64,000 nt of DNA from Pseudoalteromonas luteoviolacea (GTDB taxonomy: Bacteria; Pseudomonadota; Gammaproteobacteria; Enterobacterales; Alteromonadaceae), in NCBI RefSeq assembly GCF_001750165.1, contig NZ_CP015411.1, positions 62,001 through 126,000 of the forward strand. Reading direction: 5' to 3'. Positions within the stretch are counted from its first letter, which is position 1, and each line of letters begins with the position of its first letter. This document shows, piece after piece, positions 26,016 through 35,858 of this stretch. A model generated the notes under the pieces. It was not told the origin of the DNA and did no database searches. It saw nothing but the letters and a program-made list of their open reading frames with translations. The position numbers were made by a program, and so were the translations under genes.

Positions 26016-28847
26016 ATGTGCAGTAGGATATTCATTGTTTTAATACTGCTTGTGTGTTGTGTACCTAAATTGGCGCAAGCACAGAGCTGGCAGTCTATTC
26101 ACAGTCCGCATTTTCGGGTGCATTATCTACCACAATACCATGCTTGGGCGAGCGCAGCAGCCATTGAGCTTGAAGCGGTCAGGCAGCGTGTTCTGGAAGA
26201 GCAAAACCGAGCATTGGATGTGGTGGTCGATGCCATTGTCATCGATCCCTATAATCTACCTAATGGCTTTGCGCTGCCAAGTTCGGACAGCCCTTTTATG
26301 GCTTTGTATACTACGCCACCGCAATCTGATACTGCAATTGCTCATAGCCCTAGCTGGCTGAAGTTATTGGTTTTACATGAGTATATTCACCTCGTACATC
26401 TGTCACAACCAAGTCGTCATGGTCTGAAGCAGCGGCTTCGAGATTTCAGTGACAGCTACGATTTGGCAAGTGCTGTTTTGCCGAGGTGGGTAGCAGAAGG
26501 GTATGCCACACTGCAAGAGTCTAAGCTGACAGGCAAGGGACGTTTGTATGATAACTATAGTGAAGCGTTATTGCGTGAATATGCTCGTCAAGGCGCTTTA
26601 TTGCCTTATCATGCGCTCAGTGATGGGGATGGCAGCTATCGAGCTAGTGCTATGGCATATCTACTTGGCGCGCGCTTTCTTGCTTGGCTAGAACACGAGT
26701 ATGGTGAAGCGACTCTCGATGCGGTTTGGACGCGCGTTAATGCAGTCGAAGGGCGTGATTTCGACATCGCATTTCAAGGTGCCTTTGGTAAACCAGCGAT
26801 GCAGCTATATCGCCGTTTCATTGCCCAATACACCTATCAAGCCATGGCAGCGGCACCCCAAAGTACGCCGGCTGTGAGTCAAGAAGTGATGCAATTTGGT
26901 TTTGCTGCGCGCGATATGCAGTTTTCTCCTGAGCAGCGAAAATTTCTGGTGGTTGAGTCAAGTCAAGCAGGGAAAGTGACATTAACTGTATATAAAAGTG
27001 AAATAAATCATCAAGCTATTAGCCAATTTGAGCAGCGCCAAGCTGCGATAATAAAGGCTGATCCAAGTGACATACCGGACAAACGACCTGACTCATTTGT
27101 GCATGAAAAGCTCGCGTCTTTAGCATCTGTCAATTTTTCTGGGATTTACCACCCACAGTGGCGGGATGAAGACACCATTTATTTTGTCGGACGACAAAAA
27201 GTACCATATGGTTGGGAAAATGCGCTATTTGAGTGGCAGGTTGAGGCCGATGAGGTGAAGTCTGTATCTAATAGCTTTGGAATACGCCGTTACGCTCTAT
27301 TGGACGATTTAACGGTTATTGCTGAACGTGTCGAGCATGGTTACTCGCAGCTAATACAGTTTTCATTACAAGACCAACATATGACGCCATTGTCATCGCG
27401 AACGCTAAGTACAGTTTATGATTATCCAGTGATCAGCCCAAATGGGTCGCAATTGGCCTATTTGAAAACGAATCAAGCAGGTCTGTGGCGATTATATGTT
27501 GCTGAGTTGGAGGCATTGAATGCCAGTCATATGGCCATCCCTTTACCGGATAAAGCCCAATATGTGACTTCGCCACGTTGGAATAAGGAAGGGACAGGGT
27601 TGTATTTTATTGCAGGGGTCCAAGGTGCTTTAGGTATTTATCACTATGACTTAAAGCGCGAACAATTGGCGCAACTGAGTTTAAGTGGGCACGTTGTTGA
27701 GGAGCTCGCCGGTGAGTTTAATGCGCAGTTGTGGTTTGTAGAAAGCACACCCTATGGTTCAAAATTGAGTGCTTTACCTGATATTGATGTGCTTAAAACA
27801 CAACAAATGACTTTGAAAAAACCTCACTCCGTCGTTGCAACGCAGTTTAAAAACACTGAGCCGACACCCGCCTTGTCATCACCTTGGTTGGCACAACAAT
27901 ATGTATCTACGCCGCAGGACTGGTCATTGGCGTTTTCAGTACAAGGTGCCTCAGCGAGTACGCAAGTGGTGAGCTTTGCTATTGCGGGTGCTGATGTACT
28001 CAAGCAAAAAAGTTGGCAAGTGGGCGTGAGTACATCATTGTTTGATGATGTGCTGCAAGGTGGTTATTTTGATTTTGCATATCGACGTGGTGACATGACA
28101 CTGCGCAATCAGTTTAAGTTGCATACGTTTGATGCAACAGCACAGAGTGTGGTATCTGAGGTGCAAGGTGAGCATGATCTGTGGTCAAATACGGTGGATA
28201 TGTCCTTGGCATTTCAATGGCAAAAGTGGCGCTGGCGTCCTTATGTCGGCAATTACATAGAACATCGTCAATACCAAGATACAGCATACAGTTACTGGTT
28301 AGGAAATACGGTGTCTTTTCATCATAATCAGCAGCCATTTGCCCTTAACCTTGCGTTAGATGGTGCTAAAGTGTGGGGTGATAATACAGGTCACGAGATG
28401 ACACTGAATACGGCAGCAACACTTTGGGACTGGCCGTTTTATCTCAATGTGACAAACCGTTATCGACCGCATCACACATTTAGCATAGGCGGGTTTGCGA
28501 CCAATAGCCTGTATACCGATGTAGGTGCTAGCCAGCAGCATATTGCTGATCTACCGTTTTGGTTTGACTCCGGCAATCACTATTTAGGGTATGAATTTGC
28601 GACCAGTTGGCGTGAAGGGAGACCGCGTTTATATTTTGCACAGCACAATCTTGATAGCGAACGGGCTGTTAAAAGTTGGGGTGTAAAATGGCAGGTTGCA
28701 CTTAGTCAACGTGTCTTAGGTAGCGCAGCCAAATATGCCCCCGCAGGGATTTCAAATATGCGTTTTGATATTGGTATTTCGCGTTTATCTGCCGAGCAAC
28801 ATCACACCGAGTGGCGCGCCTGGCTGGGGCTATGGCACCCTTGGTAA
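26016..28847 (+). CDS. Predicted zinc metallopeptidase with propeller and C-terminal barrel-like region
   Basis: A 943-aa exported protein (signal peptide ending near KLAQA). Residues about 25-200 look like a gluzincin peptidase: HEYIH at 121-125 supplies two His ligands and the catalytic Glu, and WVAEG at about 158-162 supplies the Glu ligand. The middle (about 280-590) has repeats of the TolB/WD40-like type (VISPNGSQLAYLKT, VTSPRWNKEGTGLYFIAG), suggesting a beta-propeller. The last 250 residues alternate in the manner of an outer-membrane barrel and end in Trp (GLWHPW). A Fur box lies upstream of the preceding small gene. Function is not known. Confidence 0.8.
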   Translation: MCSRIFIVLILLVCCVPKLAQAQSWQSIHSPHFRVHYLPQYHAWASAAAIELEAVRQRVLEEQNRALDVVVDAIVIDPYNLPNGFALPSSDSPFMALYTTPPQSDTAIAHSPSWLKLLVLHEYIHLVHLSQPSRHGLKQRLRDFSDSYDLASAVLPRWVAEGYATLQESKLTGKGRLYDNYSEALLREYARQGALLPYHALSDGDGSYRASAMAYLLGARFLAWLEHEYGEATLDAVWTRVNAVEGRDFDIAFQGAFGKPAMQLYRRFIAQYTYQAMAAAPQSTPAVSQEVMQFGFAARDMQFSPEQRKFLVVESSQAGKVTLTVYKSEINHQAISQFEQRQAAIIKADPSDIPDKRPDSFVHEKLASLASVNFSGIYHPQWRDEDTIYFVGRQKVPYGWENALFEWQVEADEVKSVSNSFGIRRYALLDDLTVIAERVEHGYSQLIQFSLQDQHMTPLSSRTLSTVYDYPVISPNGSQLAYLKTNQAGLWRLYVAELEALNASHMAIPLPDKAQYVTSPRWNKEGTGLYFIAGVQGALGIYHYDLKREQLAQLSLSGHVVEELAGEFNAQLWFVESTPYGSKLSALPDIDVLKTQQMTLKKPHSVVATQFKNTEPTPALSSPWLAQQYVSTPQDWSLAFSVQGASASTQVVSFAIAGADVLKQKSWQVGVSTSLFDDVLQGGYFDFAYRRGDMTLRNQFKLHTFDATAQSVVSEVQGEHDLWSNTVDMSLAFQWQKWRWRPYVGNYIEHRQYQDTAYSYWLGNTVSFHHNQQPFALNLALDGAKVWGDNTGHEMTLNTAATLWDWPFYLNVTNRYRPHHTFSIGGFATNSLYTDVGASQQHIADLPFWFDSGNHYLGYEFATSWREGRPRLYFAQHNLDSERAVKSWGVKWQVALSQRVLGSAAKYAPAGISNMRFDIGISRLSAEQHHTEWRAWLGLWHPW

Positions 28848-28860
28848 GCTGTGTGTTAAA

Positions 28861-28890
28861 TAAAAAGGCGAGTAGATACTCGCCTTGTGT
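28861..28890. terminator. Bidirectional terminator between convergent genes
   Basis: Ten-base arms AAGGCGAGTA/TACTCGCCTT with the centre GA, flanked by A-rich and T-rich sides, between the stops at 28847 and 28913. Confidence 0.8.
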
Positions 28891-28912
28891 AATTGGTTGG
28901 TTTGATATAATT

Positions 28913-30724
28913 TTATTCGGTATAAGTTGCCACAAGCTTCACATTTGCGTACGCGCTGTAACCTCGAAGCATAACCCAGTGCTTGCCAGCACCACTTGTG
29001 ATGTTACAAGACTCATTGTTACCCCATCTATATGGGCGACAGTCATAAGTAGACGTCGTTGGTTTGCTGCCTTTTCTGACATATAAGTCAGCGTCCCCTG
29101 AGCCACCAGAAATGCTCACTTGTACATTGGAAGCACCTGCTGGTAAGTCTAAATAATAAAATGCAGTTGCTAATCTATCGCCACTTAACCCTTCTTTTGC
29201 AACGCCATTAATCAATTTGGCTGGATCTGTACTTGGGTCTGTCAACTGTACTTGTTTAGTCGTTGTAGCTGATGCGCCTGTTGTATCCGTGACGGTTAGT
29301 GACACAGTGTACTGGCCATATGCTGTATAGTCATGCGTGACGTTGGCACCAAAGCCATTGCTCGATGCATCACCGTAGCTCCATTCATATTGGCTAATTG
29401 CGCCATTAGGTGAACTTGACGCGCTGCCATCAAAGGTACAGCTTAATGCTGTGCAGTCAGCAGTGAACTGAGCGACTGGCATAGGATCACTATTGTTATC
29501 ACCGTCAGGAATTTGGTTGTTGAAGTGACTGGCGACTTTTGGCCAGATCAGACTGACTTTAGCCCCTTTGTTGTGGCAGCCACCAAGGTGATGTAATGCG
29601 ATCACTTTGTTAGTTGCTGCTGCAAGTACTGGTGAGCCAGATGAGCCACCAATGGTGTCACAATAGTAACCTAAGTCAGTACCAGTACCACGTCCATTGG
29701 CGTTTGCGTTGTTGACTGAACATAACCCATCTGTGTCGCGATCCGACTCAATAGATAATTCTTTTGGATTGCCTGAGCCGTGCTGCGGGATATAGATACG
29801 CTCACCTTGCGTTGCGTCACGAACATCCAAGCCAAAGTAGCCGAATGGCTGTGCTTTAGCAAAGTCGTTGATAGTGAACAAGGTATAATCTAGCGTATAG
29901 TCTGTGGAGAGGAAATCTTTACCAGTGACTTTAACTACAGTCTCTTTGACTGAACCATTACATGACGTATGCTGATAGTTAAACCACACTTCCGTATTGC
30001 TTAGCTCTGATGCACTCTCAACACAATGGTTGTTAGTAAACATACGGTTATCTGGACCAACACGCCAACCTGTACATAGTCCGCTACCATTCATAAGTAA
30101 GCGTGCTACAGGACGGCTGCGTTCAAACTCTGTTGGGTGACTATTAGCCCAGCATTGCACATCTTTTCTTTCCATTGCGCCGCAGGTTGAGCTAATACCG
30201 ATGTCCGTTGCAGGTGTAAGTTGTGGTTCATTTTCTGTGCCATGGTCGTAGTAGTCGATGATGGCATTGTGAGTTGTTGTTACTTGGCTGCCAGGTGTGT
30301 ACTCTACCACTGCCGTTTCGGCAGAAATAGACATGGCAGAGAAGCTGGTGACGCCGTCGTCGGTTTGACTCAAGGTCGCTGCGCGCATGTTGTTTTCAGT
30401 GTATTCATAGCGTTCGCTGCCATCTTCTGAACGCACTACTAATTTACCACCGCCAGCTAAATTAATATTTTTAAAGTGTAGCTTGATGTAGCTTGCGTTC
30501 GGGTGAGTAACTGTTTGGTTGATGGTTTGCGTGACACTGTCAGCTGTCATTGTTGACATTGCTTGAGGCTGGATCACCAAGTTTAACTCGGCGCGTTTAC
30601 CAATCGTAGCCATACTGGCTTTGCTGGTGTATTGCATCATTTGCGCTTCAGTAAGCGCGGTTGTTTGTGCAAAACAGCTCGCAGAAGCCAGTCCTAGTGC
30701 AGATAATAGATAACGAGTTTTCAT
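28913..30724 (-). CDS. Secreted trypsin-like serine protease with PKD and PPC domains
   Basis: A 603-aa secreted protease. Signal peptide to about residue 19 and a propeptide region to about 175 are followed by a trypsin-fold catalytic domain with H233 (TNNHC), D279 (YTLDYTLF) and S362 (GGSSGSP). This resembles the lysyl-endopeptidase type. A PKD domain follows at about 415-495 and a bacterial pre-peptidase C-terminal (PPC) domain at about 505-600, both common in marine extracellular proteases for binding insoluble substrates. Many cysteines suggest disulfides. It is convergent with the metallopeptidase-like gene, sharing a terminator. Substrate preference for Lys is a guess. Confidence 0.92.
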   Translation of the reverse strand: MKTRYLLSALGLASASCFAQTTALTEAQMMQYTSKASMATIGKRAELNLVIQPQAMSTMTADSVTQTINQTVTHPNASYIKLHFKNINLAGGGKLVVRSEDGSERYEYTENNMRAATLSQTDDGVTSFSAMSISAETAVVEYTPGSQVTTTHNAIIDYYDHGTENEPQLTPATDIGISSTCGAMERKDVQCWANSHPTEFERSRPVARLLMNGSGLCTGWRVGPDNRMFTNNHCVESASELSNTEVWFNYQHTSCNGSVKETVVKVTGKDFLSTDYTLDYTLFTINDFAKAQPFGYFGLDVRDATQGERIYIPQHGSGNPKELSIESDRDTDGLCSVNNANANGRGTGTDLGYYCDTIGGSSGSPVLAAATNKVIALHHLGGCHNKGAKVSLIWPKVASHFNNQIPDGDNNSDPMPVAQFTADCTALSCTFDGSASSSPNGAISQYEWSYGDASSNGFGANVTHDYTAYGQYTVSLTVTDTTGASATTTKQVQLTDPSTDPAKLINGVAKEGLSGDRLATAFYYLDLPAGASNVQVSISGGSGDADLYVRKGSKPTTSTYDCRPYRWGNNESCNITSGAGKHWVMLRGYSAYANVKLVATYTE

Positions 30725-31194
30725 TTATGTTCCTTGTTAGTTTGTGTTGAGTAATATTTAAACAACAACAAACAAGGTAATCTTATAATTCGCAATTGTA
30801 AAGGAAATGATAATTAAATATTTTTATTGTGTTTATTTTTGGGTCTTTCAATTAGGGTTTACTGTAATTTCAAATAAATAGGCATAACAGAACTGTATCT
30901 ATATTGTGATGACCCGCCACCCACACTAGATTTTCAAGCGTTGTATTAGCAAGCTTCATGTGTACCAATACAAACTGAATTGGGCGCTGCCATGTTATTT
31001 AATGATATGACTTATATGGCTTTTTTATGTTTTTATGGCGTATACCTAGCGGTCCATGGCTTTGAGCCTATAAATTTCAATTAATCAGCTTAGAGCAACA
31101 GATCTGGACACTGACCAGTGTGTAATCATTGTGACTTTTTACCCATGAGCCAGTCTTATGGTCAGCATTTCATCATAGTATAAATAGCCATATG

Positions 31195-31210
31195 TCGATT
31201 CCGGAATCGA
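31195..31210. promoter_or_regulatory. Palindromic upstream activator site candidate
   Basis: TCGATTCCGGAATCGA is a perfect 16-bp palindrome lying about 105-120 bp before the predicted sigma-54 start, the usual distance for an enhancer of an NtrC-family activator. It is followed at once by GAAACG-9-CGTTTC, a possible second operator. The binding protein is inferred to be the regulator coded at 22957. Confidence 0.6.
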
Positions 31211-31286
31211 AACGGTATGTGTGCGTTTCTGGTCAATATGACAGACGTAATTGTTTTAACTACATGATAAATAGTGTTTTTTATTC

Positions 31287-31302
31287 TGGTATGTTTTTCG
31301 CA
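31287..31302 (+). promoter_or_regulatory. Sigma-54-type promoter of the exporter operon
   Basis: TGGTATGTTTTTCGCA has the invariant GG and GC with exactly 10 nt between them and fits TGGCACG-4-TTGCA at most positions. A start about 12 nt beyond the GC would leave a leader of about 45 nt before the ATG at 31360. Confidence 0.65.
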
Positions 31303-31359
31303 ATACAAGTAACACAGTGAGTATCTCAGTAGAGACAGTTTAATGATAAGAAGACATAC

Positions 31360-32613
31360 ATGGATATAAGCGTACCGCAGAATACTTCTACTTTCGGGCC
31401 GAAACGTCATAAATGGTTATGGATGTTGCTATTTATCGCAGGCATAGCTTTGATATATTGGTTCTTTATTACCGAAAAGCCAGTGTATTTAGAAAGACAT
31501 GCAGTGATGATTGAACATGTTAAAAAAGGCACTTTAACGATCCAAGTTGATGCTTTTGGCACATTAGCCAGTGCGCAACAACAGATCATTACATCAGTCA
31601 GCGCAGGGGTTGTGAAAGACATTCATTACAAGCTTGGTAGTACCATTGAACCCGGAGCGACAATATTACGCCTAGAGAATGTTGATTTAGAGTTGGAATA
31701 TAAGCGCATCAAACAAAGTTTGGCAGAAGCGCAAGCCGAATTGCTCCAGTTAAATTTGAGACAGCAGCGTGAAGTACTGGTTGAACGCTCGATAATCAGT
31801 GATCTTGAAGGTCAATTGGCCACATTGTCTTTTCGTCATCAAGCACAAAAAGAGTTGGCTAATCAGGGGATTATTTCTGAGTTATCCTTTTTTGAAACAC
31901 AGGCTCAAGTGGAAAGTTTAACCGGCCAGATAAACCATGCAAAAACCCGCACTGCCCAGTTACAGCAATTACACCAAAGTGCGCTGACTGTGATGAAAAA
32001 GCGTGTGACTTTAACTGAGCAAGAGTTGGATGCGATGCACACTAAAATTGAGCAGCTTGAGGTGAGTGCATCGGATTATGGGGTGCTTGAGTCACTCCCT
32101 CTTGAGCTAGGCGCACGTATTTTAGCTGGGGCCCATGTCGCGACGATTGGAGATAGACGAGCTTTAGTCGCACAGCTGCAGGTCAGCCAGTCACAAGTCG
32201 GGCTTGTAAAAGTTGGGCAAGCCGTGAATGTATTTGCAGGTCAGGAGGTTTTGCAGGGGGAAGTGATACGTATCGATCCTGTTGTGATTAACCATAGTGT
32301 CAACGTAGAAGTCAGTTTACCGGCGCTTGGTGATATGGATCTACGGCCAAAGCAGAGTGTTACCGCATCAATTATTACCGATACCATAGACAATACTCAT
32401 TATGTTCGCACGCCGCTCACTGGATCTGGCGAACAGACTCTCTTTTTGTATCGAGTTGATAACAATGGCCAGACTGAGCGGGTGCCTGTGCAATTAGGTC
32501 GTCAAAGTGGTCAATATAGCGAGATAATAAGAGGCTTAAAAGCAGGTGACGCGGTGGTTATTTCTGACCTTAGCGATTATGCACGAAACAAACAGGTTGT
32601 GGTTATTCATTAG
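31360..32613 (+). CDS. HlyD/MacA-type periplasmic adaptor of an ABC exporter
   Basis: A 417-aa membrane-fusion protein with one N-terminal anchor (WLWMLLFIAGIALIYWFF), a lipoyl half-motif (KGTLTIQVDAFGTLAS), a long alpha-hairpin coiled coil (about residues 110-245), the second lipoyl half and a beta-barrel domain. It links an inner-membrane ABC transporter to an outer-membrane channel. It is the first gene of a run with an ATPase 8 bp downstream and an FtsX-type permease after that. A sigma-54-type promoter precedes it. No outer-membrane channel gene is in the window, so a general TolC is probably used. Confidence 0.92.
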   Translation: MDISVPQNTSTFGPKRHKWLWMLLFIAGIALIYWFFITEKPVYLERHAVMIEHVKKGTLTIQVDAFGTLASAQQQIITSVSAGVVKDIHYKLGSTIEPGATILRLENVDLELEYKRIKQSLAEAQAELLQLNLRQQREVLVERSIISDLEGQLATLSFRHQAQKELANQGIISELSFFETQAQVESLTGQINHAKTRTAQLQQLHQSALTVMKKRVTLTEQELDAMHTKIEQLEVSASDYGVLESLPLELGARILAGAHVATIGDRRALVAQLQVSQSQVGLVKVGQAVNVFAGQEVLQGEVIRIDPVVINHSVNVEVSLPALGDMDLRPKQSVTASIITDTIDNTHYVRTPLTGSGEQTLFLYRVDNNGQTERVPVQLGRQSGQYSEIIRGLKAGDAVVISDLSDYARNKQVVVIH

Positions 32614-32621
32614 GAGCAAAC

Positions 32622-33347
32622 ATGCAGAACATTATTGAAATGCAAGAGGTTGGTAAAGTGTTCACCACGGCTGATTTTCAAACGCATGCATTAAGAAATA
32701 TTTCAATGACAATAGAGCAAGGTGAGTTTGTCTCTATATCCGGCCCGTCAGGGTGTGGTAAATCTACATTATTATCTCTGATGGGATTATTGGAGCCTGC
32801 CACATCGGGGCGTTATTTATTAGCAGGCCAGCAAGTAGACAATTTAACGTTTGATCAAGCCGCTAAGCTGAGAAATATGCATATAGGTTTTATTTTTCAG
32901 TCTTTTAATTTGGTTGATTCACTGTCTGTTTATGACAATGTCGCTTTGCCACTGCGTTATCGCACTCCTAAGGTAACAGTCAAAGAGGCTCGGCATCGGG
33001 TGCAGTTATGTTTAGAGCAAGTGGGCTTGTCCCATCGTAGTGAGCATCATCCGAGTCAGTTATCGGGTGGACAGCAGCAACGGGTTGCCATTGCCAGAGC
33101 TCTGGTTACTCAGCCAAGCATTTTGCTTGTGGATGAAGCGACTGGCAACTTGGACTCTAAAAGCGGCGATGCTGTTATGAGGTTGATCAATGACCTACAC
33201 CAACAAGGCACAACGATATGTATGGTGACCCACGACCCGCGTTATGCAGATATGGCGTCGCGTCGTGTGCAGTTATTCGATGGTGAATTACTCACAATGA
33301 TAAATAGGCCATCATCTACGCCAACTTCTCTTTATGGGCCTTTATAA
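32622..33347 (+). CDS. ABC transporter ATP-binding protein (MacB/LolD type)
   Basis: A 241-aa ATPase. Seen in order: Walker A GPSGCGKSTLL, Q-loop FIFQSFNLVDSLSV, signature LSGGQQQRVAIARAL, Walker B ILLVDEATGNLDS, and the H-loop in MVTHDPRYADMASRRV. It belongs to the MacB/LolD subfamily that drives mechanotransmission transporters rather than classic pumps. It lies between the adaptor and the FtsX-type permease genes and is surely part of that complex. The substrate is unknown; antimicrobial peptides, macrolides and lipoproteins are known for relatives. Confidence 0.95.
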   Translation: MQNIIEMQEVGKVFTTADFQTHALRNISMTIEQGEFVSISGPSGCGKSTLLSLMGLLEPATSGRYLLAGQQVDNLTFDQAAKLRNMHIGFIFQSFNLVDSLSVYDNVALPLRYRTPKVTVKEARHRVQLCLEQVGLSHRSEHHPSQLSGGQQQRVAIARALVTQPSILLVDEATGNLDSKSGDAVMRLINDLHQQGTTICMVTHDPRYADMASRRVQLFDGELLTMINRPSSTPTSLYGPL

Positions 33348-33369
33348 CCGTGGATCTAATTAGGTGATT

Positions 33370-35769
33370 ATGATGATGTGGAAGGAAAACATCAGTGCTA
33401 TTGTTGAGTTATTGAGTAAAGTAAGATTTACCGTCATATTTGTAGGATTATTGGCCTGTGCTTTGGCTGGTGGTGCAATCGTGAGTGTGCTTGTGTGGCA
33501 TGCCTATGCACCTTTGCCCTATGCCAATGATGAACAACTCGTGTGGTTACGTGGCAGCATGGTTGATCATACAGGAAATCGTGTGATGGATAATGCGCTA
33601 TCAAATGTCGCGGCCCAGTACATTGCGACGCATGACTCAGCTTTATCTCTGGCTGCCCCCGTTTATTATGGTGACGCACTGTATAGGGATCATGTGAGAC
33701 AACCTAAGCTCAACGTAACGTATACGAAGCCTGAGTTCTTCACTTTATTCGGGCAATCTCTCATACAAGGCCGTTACTTTGAGGCGCCTCAGTCAGATGG
33801 TACAGTCCGTCACGAGGCGGTTATCAGCGAGTGCTTTGCGAAGCGTCATATGCCACAAGTGCTCAGGCAAAGTGGCAACTCAGTGTACAGTTTGCAATTG
33901 GACCAACAAACTTTTCAAGTGGTTGGGGTTGTCGCATGCTCGAAAACAGAGCCCCAGTTATATTTACCAAATCGCGACACTGATGTTTATGTTGCTTTTA
34001 ATCATGTCATCGATGGTCAAGCAATGGCACTTGAGCATATTTCGGTGCGCTACAACACTTTTGTGGTTGGTCGTACTGTCGAGCAATTGAACCGTCCGGC
34101 TGTGACGGCTGATATCACAGGACATTTGAATACTGAGTTTCGTGCTGGGTTAGTTGCTAATGGTAATGCCGTGAATAACCAGTTGCGCTTTGACTATATT
34201 CCCTTAGAGCAGAAGCTCAAAGGTAGGTTGCAAGCATCAAGTATTTGGCTGTTGCTGTGTGCTGTGGCATTTCTATGTATTACCTTGATTAATTTATTGA
34301 TGTTTTATTTGCTAGAGATTAAAACACAGCACGCACAGTTAGTTCTTAAAGCCACGCTTGGAGCACCGTTGGCGACATTGCGCACTGCACACTATTGGCA
34401 GTTGGGGGTGATATTCTCAGTGGCCGCAATATGTGCCATCGCCCTTGCCGAGATTGGCGTACTGGCGATTGCGCATTTCGGTCAAAAATCCATTGCGCAT
34501 ATCGATTGGTTGCAATTGAATGCTTTCCATTATGCATTAGTGATGGGGTTCTCACTGTTACTGGCATGGTGTTTTGCTGGCTTTGGCTTTAAACAATTAT
34601 CTTTTGATAGTTTATATCAAAGTTTACAGGCGGCAGGTAAAGGTCAGGCTAAGCAACTTCCGCACTGGCTGAGTGTTGGGACGTTGGTGACGCAGCTTTG
34701 TATTGGACTGGTTGTGCTGTGTATTGGTATATGGTCAGCCAATTACTTTGGTTCTAAGATAACCACCTCCTCAGGTATTGAGCCACAAGATACCATGTTT
34801 ATTGTGCGCCATCAGATGTCATGGGACAGGAACGAAGCGGCCGTTGCGGCACGTAAACAGATGTATTTATCAAATGTACAAGCTTTATTAGCGCATCCTA
34901 AAATATCGGCAGTTGCGCTCACCAGTCTCAATCCGTTAGATACAAGCTACTTGGCACAAATCAGTAAATACCCCGATATAAGAAAACAGGTGACAATGCA
35001 TTCACAGCTAGTCGGAGAGGGATATTTTTCATTACTCGGGTTACAGTTTGTGGCGGGTAAAGCTTTTACTCATATAGAAACTGACACACGTCAATCGGTC
35101 ATCATTAATCAGGCAGCTGCCAAGCTATTAGGCGTGAATGCCAATGATATTGGGAATAACTTATATGGTCGTGGTGAGCAGCCAATGAAGTTGCTGGGCA
35201 TTGTAGAAGACATCTACAGTTATACTCATGGCGCACCTGCAACTGTATATTATCCACATGATTTTTTTGAGGGGAACATGGTGGTTAAGTTCATGCCAAA
35301 TCAATCTATGACGAAGTATGAGTTGACACAGGCACTGCAGCAGCGTGTGAATACACAAAGTATTAGAGAGGTTCATGACTTGGCGCGCCATTTGTCCAAT
35401 CTTAACCAATCGGCCGTACTGAGCTTTTACAGTGGAATTGGACTAAGCTTTTTAATGATCTTACAAGTGCTGGTTGGACTCTATGGTTTATTGGCCAATT
35501 TGGCCTTCATTCAGCAACCAGTATTGTTGATAAAACAGCAAGTCGGTGCAACACGTTGGCAGTTAATATTAGAGCAAATGCGCGCACGTTTGGTACATTT
35601 TCTCATCGCGTTATTGATTGCAACATGTGTAACGCTTGGACTGGCGAGCATATTGCCTATGGTGACGTCGGCTTTGTTTTACAGTTTTGTTTTTTCGGCT
35701 TTTATCGTATTTATTACCTTGTTTACTATAGATTTTTATCATCTTAGAGGGCAGTTGAAAAAATATTGA
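33370..35769 (+). CDS. FtsX-like ABC transporter permease with two FtsX modules
   Basis: A permease of about 799 aa. TM1 is near residue 20, a MacB-type periplasmic domain runs to about 290, and helices lie near 297-320, 345-368, 385-405 and 430-452. A second periplasmic domain follows, and helices near 685-710, 735-755 and 765-785 form a second FtsX module. The upstream GTG at 33364 is in frame, but the ATG at 33370 is better placed after AGG. The complete transporter would be this single polypeptide with its ATPase, since no partner permease is coded. The next gene starts 90 bp downstream. Confidence 0.88.
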   Translation: MMMWKENISAIVELLSKVRFTVIFVGLLACALAGGAIVSVLVWHAYAPLPYANDEQLVWLRGSMVDHTGNRVMDNALSNVAAQYIATHDSALSLAAPVYYGDALYRDHVRQPKLNVTYTKPEFFTLFGQSLIQGRYFEAPQSDGTVRHEAVISECFAKRHMPQVLRQSGNSVYSLQLDQQTFQVVGVVACSKTEPQLYLPNRDTDVYVAFNHVIDGQAMALEHISVRYNTFVVGRTVEQLNRPAVTADITGHLNTEFRAGLVANGNAVNNQLRFDYIPLEQKLKGRLQASSIWLLLCAVAFLCITLINLLMFYLLEIKTQHAQLVLKATLGAPLATLRTAHYWQLGVIFSVAAICAIALAEIGVLAIAHFGQKSIAHIDWLQLNAFHYALVMGFSLLLAWCFAGFGFKQLSFDSLYQSLQAAGKGQAKQLPHWLSVGTLVTQLCIGLVVLCIGIWSANYFGSKITTSSGIEPQDTMFIVRHQMSWDRNEAAVAARKQMYLSNVQALLAHPKISAVALTSLNPLDTSYLAQISKYPDIRKQVTMHSQLVGEGYFSLLGLQFVAGKAFTHIETDTRQSVIINQAAAKLLGVNANDIGNNLYGRGEQPMKLLGIVEDIYSYTHGAPATVYYPHDFFEGNMVVKFMPNQSMTKYELTQALQQRVNTQSIREVHDLARHLSNLNQSAVLSFYSGIGLSFLMILQVLVGLYGLLANLAFIQQPVLLIKQQVGATRWQLILEQMRARLVHFLIALLIATCVTLGLASILPMVTSALFYSFVFSAFIVFITLFTIDFYHLRGQLKKY

Positions 35770-35858
35770 GAGGTTGTAACAGATTCTTACAAATGTCACA
35801 CCCTTGGGAGGGTAAATCTTGTTACTATAGCGCTAGGAAATTATCAATAGGTACAGTC

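Larger units (their letters stand above)
30725..31359. other. Intergenic regulatory region (divergent promoters)
   Basis: 635 bp between the protease gene (leftward) and the exporter operon (rightward). It contains a small palindrome at 31108-31121 (ACACTG-AC-CAGTGT), a 16-bp palindrome at 31195-31210, an inverted repeat GAAACG-9-CGTTTC at 31209-31229 and a sigma-54-type promoter at 31287-31302. I see no ORF of credible coding character in it. Confidence 0.6.
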
